The translations under genes were made by a program, and so were the position numbers. A stretch of DNA of 64,000 bases from Myoxocephalus aenaeus (Eukaryota; Chordata; Actinopteri; Perciformes; Cottidae): contig JBAMJR010000155.1 in assembly GCA_038501785.1 (NCBI GenBank), positions 192,501-256,500 on the forward strand. The letters are read 5' to 3'. This document shows positions 56,994-64,000 of this stretch, in pieces (positions within the stretch are counted from its first letter, which is position 1; each line of letters opens with the position of its first letter). The notes under the pieces were generated by a model that worked only from the letters and a program-made list of their open reading frames with translations, was not told the origin of the DNA and searched no databases.

Positions 56994-58440
56994 TTGAACT
57001 ACATTTTGAGTCACCGTAAACAGTTAACGAGAGATAAGACGGGCAAAAGTCAAAGTAAGTCCAAGCCGGAGCAGCCCGATGCCAAAATCTTTCCTCCAAT
57101 AATAAAATGTATGTGGCACAAAGACAGCCAGACTGTCGAACAATGGGAAGAATGGATAAAAATGGTTTTCAGCCGACAACAATTGGAAACGTGCTTGGTG
57201 CAGAGAAAGAAAGACGAAGCAAAAAAACATGAAATAATGTCCAAGAGGTAGAGAAAGAAAAGTAAACTGTTTATAGCGGACTGCAAAGCATATATGTGGA
57301 GAGAGGAAGCAGAACCAAGGGGAGGAAAGAGATTATGAAATGAAAGTCAGAAAGACACAAATAAAACAGGAACAGGGAACAGTTAGAGAGATTAAATTGA
57401 GGGAAAAGGAAAATATACAGCGAAACTGTGTCTTTTTGTTTTTGCTGGAGGAACATGATCGAGTGGATCCTGATCTGGACTCCACAGTATACTCCTCTGG
57501 CACCACGTCCGTCAACGTCCACAGCTACAGCCCGTCAATGAACACTGATGACTGCATGAACCTGGACGATCTGAACGCGAGACAAAGACGACATTACGGC
57601 AGAGAAAGAAGAAGTGAAGAAGAGGAAGAAGCTGTGACTCACGTGGAGAGTCCAAAGGGAATCTCAGAATTCCAGAGAACTTTCACCTCCTTTGTCTTTG
57701 AGTACAGACCTAAAACGGCTGAAATATAATGGCTAATGAGAAAAATGCTAAATCATGATTATGGTAAAATATTGGCGGCTTTCCCAAGCCGTAATCAAAC
57801 TAAATACGACCGTGGTGATGCCTAAAATGGGCCCTATAACCATGCAGGGACAGCCCGGATTTAACTTACATCACATCATTAAACCAAAAGGACTTGTGTG
57901 ACATGAAAGACTGCAGGCCTCAAAACCATACTGCAGCATGCTGAACACGCTGAGGAGCAGTTCAACAGCAGAGAACCAGCAAAGATTAAGTTTCGCCAGT
58001 GCCAACTTGAGGATGCCCAGCTGACAATGTATCAGGCCATGACAGGCGGAGGAGGAGACAGAGGCAGAAGGCGGGGTCAAAAAGACAGAGGAAGAGACAG
58101 CAGGGGCCGTGGAGCAGAGACACACACACCCAACCCGAAGGCTCCGCGTGCCACCAATGTGGCCAACCCGGACCCTGGAGGAGAGACTGCCCACCATCTC
58201 CATGGAACAAAGACAAGACTGGTGGGAGGTCTCGGCATCAGCCGTCAGACTGAGGGGAGGACCAGGCGGCGGGCCGGACCCCAGAGAGGGACCGACCCCA
58301 CGCACACACATCACAACAGAGGAGTGTTGGAATGTGACGATGACACGCACTGGAAACCAGACAAACACCACTCACACCCACGTACCAGATGGATTCAAAC
58401 CAAAATGAAGGTTTTAGAAAGTTACCATGAATCACGTTAA
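56994..58440 (+). pseudogene. second endogenous retrovirus: gag remnant
   Basis: Open pieces at 56994-57251 and 57340-57729 give charged, Gag-like peptide (VEQWEEWIK; NLDDLNARQRRHYGRERR). A later frame carries a nucleocapsid zinc knuckle at 58149-58190, CHQCGQPGPWRRDC. The histidine of the CCHC pattern is replaced by proline. Basic RG-rich peptide precedes it. Frames are broken between the pieces, and no LTR was recognised on either side. Confidence 0.6.
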
Positions 58441-58467
58441 CGAAAATAAATAAATAAAAATTTTAAA

Positions 58468-58690
58468 ATGTTGTTCGACTCAGGAGCCACGTGTTCAGTT
58501 CTGCGTACGTCCAAGAGGAGTAGCAGATATTGCAGCATTGGAGGCGTACCAATTATTGAATATACACAAAACCCTGGTCCCAGATAACACCACAGCAAAG
58601 CACTCTTTCCTGCTGTCTGATCACTGCCCTATAAATCTATGAGGTAGAGATTTGATGTGCGTATATGTAATCATGAGCAGACAATAATCA
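58468..58690 (+). pseudogene. second endogenous retrovirus: protease remnant
   Basis: MLFDSGATCSVLR (58468) has the DSGA active site. CPINL-stop-GRDL (58625-58654) is the conserved end with an in-frame stop. It is the same type of protease as in the 29.8-37.8 kb virus, so the two may be related. Confidence 0.7.
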
Positions 58691-58709
58691 TACAAACAAA
58701 TGGTGAAAT

Positions 58710-59300
58710 ATGACCCAGCAAGGTCTTTGGTATCATCTGGAAGCAATACAACAGCACTACAGCTCACTGATTTTGCCTCAAGACCTTCTTCGCGTGCAGA
58801 ATGTCACGTGCCGGCTGAGTCTCTCTATTGCACAACACGTGCGTCACATGGATCTGAGGAACAATTTTAAGGAACTGTGGTTTCGAGAAGGTAGAGCGGT
58901 AGAGAAGTTATGCATCATGGGCATTTATTGGACAGAAAATACTGCTGCTGCCTCTGTTGAGATGAGTTCACACATGTCATTGGTACGAGCCCCACCAATG
59001 GAGTGGGAGGGCGTGTCTGGGGCGGCTACACAGGCGGACTCCACTACCTGACTTCAGTCCCACGCAGGAGGATCCTAGAACACTGCACAGTAAACAGGGT
59101 GACAATACAAACAGTAAAGAGAGTCATTCAACTTATCTGATCAACACACACCATGGTTTCAAATGTGCCATCTGTCGACACGGCTGAGCTGTCCGAAGTG
59201 CCCTCCTCTCTATGCTCTGTGCATAAATATGACGTAGGAGGTGGTTCACCCAAAATTTAATTTACGTCCATGCATGAGGCAACACTACCACCAACACTAC
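58710..59300 (+). pseudogene. second endogenous retrovirus: start of polymerase
   Basis: An open frame (58710-59048) follows the protease. Near 59192 another frame reads SEVPSSLCSVHKYDVGG, which matches the conserved block before retroviral reverse transcriptase. Similarity is lost after about 59270, so the rest of pol and env are absent. Confidence 0.5.
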
Positions 59301-59960
59301 TACCATGATTTGCAGCCCCACAGAAGAAGAGTGCAAATTAGATACAGTTGTTATACTTTGAAGTTTTGGGCTGCAAATGGTCATAAGGCCCTAAAGTGTA
59401 ATATATGTGACAAAACCCTCACTCCCAAGAGAATAATAATTCGAAGCTGTGCCTGAAACACAAACTAAGAAACAAATGATGAGCTTCTTATGAATGACGT
59501 CATATTATATACATATTGGATCCAAAAATACTCAGAAAGAGCGGCACCCCTCTCTTCCATGATTCATGGTGAACATATTTCTGCGCAAAACAAACTGACC
59601 TGGACTGCTGCCTTTAATAACATAAAGCGCTGTCAGCCCCCGACACGCGGACCACCTAAAGTTGGCACGCCGTTCTCGTGGCCTCACTGCTCCCTAAAAC
59701 TGTCTGTGTGATGACGCTTCTGACCCTGGCAACGTGGTTGCAATTTCGAAGCCTTGAGATGGACTTGAGCTTGAGCCCAGCCATGGACGCACCATTCCCG
59801 ATCTTCAACCGATTACTGCACATTAATTCATTCATTAATGTATGACACACATGCATACACCTATTTCCAGAAATGGCTCCTACAACTAGTAATGTTCAAC
59901 ACATACCTTTCAAGTCTTAATTGAAAAGATTGGATATTGATGATCATTAAACTTCTTCTT
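59300..59960. other. spacer without recognised gene
   Basis: No motif or repeat boundary was recognised. The short frames show no domain. Confidence 0.35.
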
Positions 59961-59964
59961 TTTT

Positions 59965-60870
59965 GTTGTTTAATTGCAGAAAGCTTTTTCCCCTTTATGG
60001 AAAAGCCTCACGTCCATTAGATTTGGGTTGACATTAGTGTTTTTGTCATAAATTATTCTTCCTGATCATGAGTAGTGTTTTAGCAAAACAATTGACATAA
60101 TTGCACATTCAGAATAGTACATCTACCAAAATGATCCCAAAGCCTCTTTGTCTTATATTAACTATATAGCAATATATGCATACAGTTCTTTAGTCATAGC
60201 AAATGCAGCTAAACAATGCAAACCGAGTAAATACCTTGTTGAAATGTTTTAATTGCACTTAAAATGTAAGTGCAAAAAGCATGCTCTGTAAAAGGAAGGT
60301 TTTCTGTTTTTATAAGTCTGTATACAATGTACGATGTAAATAAATATTACTATTATTTATTTTTTATCAGCACACATGTAAACAGACGATAACAAATAGT
60401 TGTGATGAATCTCTCAAATGAATTAAGCAGACAGGTCTTATCACGACACGACGTTTCTCAGTGTGATTTTGCACACTTCTGGTATTTCCGACAGTCTCCT
60501 GAAGGCAACACGTCGTCGCCATTCATCCACGCATCTCCCGGCTAACAGGTCTGGTCGGATGCAGCGGCGCCTCGCTGACATACTAACCCCATACATGCGC
60601 TTTGAGCTCTGAATAAGACCGGGCCATCCAGACGGGGAAGGTGAGTGAGACCGCGGGTTCAAGGGAGGGCGCGGCTGCGTTACACCGAGAAGGAGACCAA
60701 CAACCCGGCGTGACTCGCATCCAGACGCGGGCTCCTGTTTGGCCACGCATCCAAATGACTGCTGCTCTGCAGGGGAGAATAACGAGAGCTACTCCGGCAT
60801 GTTCGGTTAAAACTACTCTGCTCCCGAGGCATTCACCAACAACTGTGTCGGAGAAAAAAAAAAAAAACAG
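59965..60870 (+). repeat. diverged 5' part of a further Ig-gene unit
   Basis: From 'ttgcagaaagc' onward it is collinear with 21868-22760 of unit A, with many small differences. It includes 'cctgatcatgagtagtgttt' and 'aaaatgatcccaaagcctct'. More unit-like sequence follows at 62640-62850 and 63178-63222 after insertions. Confidence 0.75.
60480..60640 (+). promoter_or_regulatory. promoter/first-exon block of the further Ig-gene unit
   Basis: The end of the exon and its donor (GACGGGGAAG|GTGAGTGAG, GT at 60641) are conserved. The TATA-like box of copies A and B is replaced by 'cagtctcctgaaggcaac', and about 45 bp are inserted before 'tgcgctttgagctctgaata'. The coding exons would lie beyond the window. 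Confidence 0.45.
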
Positions 60871-61219
60871 AAATGAAGCAGAACGGGTGTTTTTGTGTGA
60901 TGTTTGTTATTGCTTTTTTTTTTTTTTTTTTTTTTTACGAGCCTGACGTGACGACAGGGTGAGCGGAAACATAGTGTCCTCCACTCAACAGGAGCTTTAC
61001 AACCAAACGACGTAGTTTAGTCGAATGTGATTTGAGCTCGTTTTAAAATGCGCGTGAAGTCTTTTTCTTCTTCTTCTCCGTGCCGAGCGGCGCGCGCTCG
61101 GTAGGAGGACCGTTTTTTTGTTGTTTACTCCGTGCACGCGGGCCACACCTCTTCACTCTATTCATCCCTGGAATTCAGTAAAAAAATACCATCATTATAC
61201 ATCATATATACATATATTA

Positions 61220-61278
<59 letters not shown>

Positions 61279-62455
61279 CATGTGTGTGTATATATATATA
61301 TATCTTTCCTAAGCGTTTGCCGTTGCAGACACTACAGTTAAAGGGAGCGAACGAGACGCAGCAGATCGTCCTCCGTGCTTTTGTAACGTTCAGGTCTGTC
61401 GGACATACCGAGAGGCCTCGCGGGCTGGGGCCTGTGAGACTTTCAGGTGCGGTCGGGAACAAATGGTACGGGGTGGGTGGGTCCTTCTAACGCAGAGGCA
61501 GAGCCGCACACCATTGGACCCGCCTCTGAGCCGGAGGGGATGCACGGGTTATTCCCAACTAACATTACACTAGAACTCAGTCTGCAATTCTTATCATTTT
61601 GAATATTTCAAAATTACATTGTTGTCAAACAAACCTCCAGTAATATTAATTACTGTATATTCATTATGATCCTGCGTGCATGACTATTAGGAACGTTTAG
61701 GGGATTTAAAATATCGAATGGATCCGTTGAACGTTAAACTACACTTTAAAACAGTCTTATCATGTGACACAAATCATAGCCCCCCCCACCCCAAGGACAC
61801 TAGTTAGTTTATTAACTGTTTATTAATTGTTTTGTCCTATCGTTCACCTGTGTATATATAGTATCTTATTTAATTTCAGGCTACAATTTGTCCTTAGTCT
61901 GAATCCATTAACAAATATTATTGGTGCCCCTTTTATTTGTTGCTAAATTAGGATCCGGCAGTCCTCAAAATAGACGGGCAGCTGCCGAGCTGCAGACAGG
62001 TGCAGAGTGAGTGAGCGCTCACGGCCAGACTTCACTAATGAGAAGGACCAGTCCTCTTTCTAATGTCTGCGAGCGCGTTAAAGAACTCACTGAGCATGCC
62101 GTGGGATCGAGAAATAGTCAGAAGCAGCTATTAAAAAGAAACAAACCACAGCTGTACTATAAATGTGAGCGATTGGTATTTGTGGTGGAGATTGCTGTGA
62201 CATTAATAATGTCAGTGATTCGTTTACAGTGCACTGAAAGTCAAATACAACATAAGCAGCTGTATTAATGATCAAATGAAGAAGAAAAAAAAAGCAATAG
62301 TCATCATTACCTTAATGTATCTCTGTTAAAATGATCCCATTTAAACGGACACTAGAGCTTTGCCAGTTATGTAGACAGATAAGAGGGAACAAGACTCATT
62401 TGGCCTACTGCACCAGATGAATTAAACCATTTCCTGCAAAAAGAAAATATGAAAT
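60871..62455. other. insertion or unique DNA inside the further unit
   Basis: T tract at 60916-60936 and TA microsatellite at about 61217-61274. A GC-rich stretch (61330-61530) and ordinary DNA follow. No gene recognised. No clear transposon ends were seen, so its origin is unknown. Confidence 0.4.
61217..61274. repeat. TA microsatellite
   Basis: About 29 TA dinucleotides, followed by TG/TA-mixed repeats to 61302. Confidence 0.9.
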
Positions 62456-62639
62456 ACCGCCATGCATGAAATGAAATGAGTGGAGCAGACATGAATAGAT
62501 GAGGTTCAGGGTCTTTTGAGGCTGTGCTTCCACGGGTTTCCCCACCACACCTCTGGAGGGTGGCGTGTGTCTGAACTCGGTGGTTTATCGGCCACCTGTC
62601 GGAGTAGAAGTAGAGCGATCTGATAGAGGCGGAGCAATA

Positions 62640-62850
62640 TGGATTTACACTCTTACATTTCAGACCAAACACTAATCCACAGCAAGTTTTGATGATATCA
62701 TATGTCCACGCAGGAAATGTTACAAAACTAAGTACACTTTTAGTAAAAAAAAAGTTGATGGACACTGTTTTCCCACAATGCAATGCACACAGGCAATGGA
62801 GGAAAAACATTACAAAACATTAAAACACCAGCTTCCGGGGAAACAGCTAT
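62640..62850 (+). repeat. continuation of the further Ig-gene unit
   Basis: It matches 22940-23140 of unit A ('caaacactaatccacagcaa', 'acactgttt-cccacaatgc'). Confidence 0.7.
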
Positions 62851-63215
62851 AAAACCTTTAATGTCCCAGAATAACTGTGAGCTACATTGATTTCCTGAAA
62901 TCAAACTGCAAACATAGTACAGTATGAGAACGTGTATGCACTATAAACAGTAAGTATGTATTGGAGCAGGCCCTTGAGGCTAAACGATCACTCCACCCTG
63001 CACTATTAGTGACAGATCTAACGGCAGTCTGACATGCTGGGCTGACTATGCGTGTCACTAGGGTGGTGCTAAGCTACGTTACTAACAGCATGGCCGGCTT
63101 AGTAAACACTGGCTCTTTTTTCTTTTGTTTTTACTTATTCAGCCTCTGTCCAAATTTCAAACCAGAGTTGGTGATGGTCCAACAAAGATGTTTTTCTTAA
63201 TTATTGAGGAATCTA

Positions 63216-63409
63216 AAATGGTATTTTGAAACCCATTTCGCCTGGAACACATATTGTGCCATATTGCGATTTTGACCACTGTAGTGTTCTCATGCAGCGT
63301 GTCGAAAGTCTGACTAAACACCGAGTTAAACCGTAGTCAATGAAGACAGAGTCATAGTAAGTTTCACCATTTACTGTCACTCTTTTCCCTTCAATCATGC
63401 TGGTGACAA
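63216..63409 (-). CDS. possible internal exon, unidentified
   Basis: On the minus strand a strong acceptor (tttgtattgtctttgtttgcag, boundary at 63410/63409) is followed by a frame open for 64 codons, VTSMIEGKRVTVNGETYY... with four cysteines further on, to a stop at about 63216. I do not recognise the sequence. The plus strand immediately to the left (63178-63222) belongs to the Ig-gene unit. It may be a chance frame. Confidence 0.2.
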
Positions 63410-63429
63410 CTGCAAACAAAGACAATACA

Positions 63430-64000
63430 AACATTCAGTCTACATTCTTAAACATTGCATTTCACTGAGTAGTAAATATAAATAATATACATTGCATATT
63501 TGTACATTATAGAACCCACGGCATTGCCTCTAAGATGCTTCCTAGTGGATGTGAGCGGATTGCTACCGCACCGGAAGTGATTAAACCGGAAGTAATGTCA
63601 TAACATGGCACGAACAGGAAAATCATATTGCTAATAACTATGTCTTGAAATAAACAACCATTAATTAAACAAAAGCGAAATTGAAAATGCCGTAAAGGCA
63701 ACACAACAACATATAGATACAACATATAGTCTTATCAGTATCTGGGAAATCTGTTACTGTACATTTTTTACAAAAGGATGACAGAAACTCATGGACACTG
63801 AAATGCATATGTCTCTTGCTCTACCATCCCAGCACAGATTTGCTGCACGTAATGCTCGTGTTTGAGGCCTTTGCCTCCGCGATCAATCATCGGATCCACT
63901 TAATCGATACATATGCGATTGTTGTTGCCGCTCTACAATAATCGCAATGTTTGGTGCCACTGTGTTTCTCTGTATGAATTCATATTTTACCGTACCCGTG
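63430..64000. other. right edge of the window without recognised feature
   Basis: No exon of the Ig gene (no match to the signal-peptide exon) and no transposon ends were recognised. Confidence 0.4.

Noticed and set aside
61284..61490. Frames of alternating tyrosine/isoleucine and following sequence
   Set aside because: They start in the TA microsatellite and show no conserved motif.
1..64000. CRISPR arrays, bacterial operons, rRNA or tRNA genes
   Set aside because: The sequence is a vertebrate nuclear genome. No regularly spaced identical repeats with unique spacers, and no cloverleaf or rRNA-like segment, were seen by eye.

Overview
The window is nuclear DNA from a teleost fish. It shows GT-AG introns, long CA, GT and AT microsatellites, a TRIM16-like/finTRIM gene of the kind expanded in fishes, a Gmr1-type Ty3/gypsy element and many short hAT, piggyBac and other DNA transposons. 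No CRISPR array, operon, rRNA or tRNA gene was seen.

Layout. 1-9.1 kb: mostly AT-rich DNA with no confident gene. It holds one probable first coding exon on the minus strand (4129-4165) and a decayed LTR-retroelement fragment (about 7.6-8.5 kb). 9.1-13.3 kb: a 1.35 kb hAT-type element with a perfect 8-bp target duplication, an intronless TRIM gene broken by a frameshift at the start of its SPRY domain, and a piggyBac-type MITE. 13.4-21.2 kb: a repeat-rich zone with an array of small hairpin units split by a 1.9 kb hAT-type element, a second degenerate tandem array, a MITE with long terminal repeats, a Penelope-like remnant, a hAT-derived exon and a probable LINE tail.

21.2-50.5 kb: the core of the window is a tandem duplication of a gene for a type I membrane protein with two immunoglobulin-like domains. 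Copy A (exons 23784-28885) ends almost at the membrane, with a predicted 237 residues. Copy B (exons 39602-46786) has nearly the same ectodomain but continues into a long proline-rich cytoplasmic tail. Promoter-like and 3'-end-like pieces of the same unit also lie to the left of A and to the right of B (21.2-21.6, 50.1-50.5, 60.0-63.2 kb), so the locus was, or still is, a larger array. An endogenous retrovirus of 7.96 kb (29793-37753) sits at the A/B boundary, with a 4-bp target duplication and near-identical LTRs but a decayed interior. A hAT element is nested inside it.

51.8-56.4 kb (minus strand): an intact 1485-codon gag-pol ORF with the unusual order protease, integrase, reverse transcriptase, RNase H (Gmr1 type). 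57-59.3 kb: pieces of a second endogenous retrovirus. 60-64 kb: a diverged 5' part of a further Ig-gene unit, plus low-confidence exon signals.

The most interesting material is the Ig pair: one ectodomain with two different tails, Ig domains without the canonical cysteines, amino-acid changes concentrated in the outer domain, and a frame-preserving tail exon flanked by complementary GT and CA tracts. Ligand and function are unknown. All calls come from reading the sequence; no database search was run.
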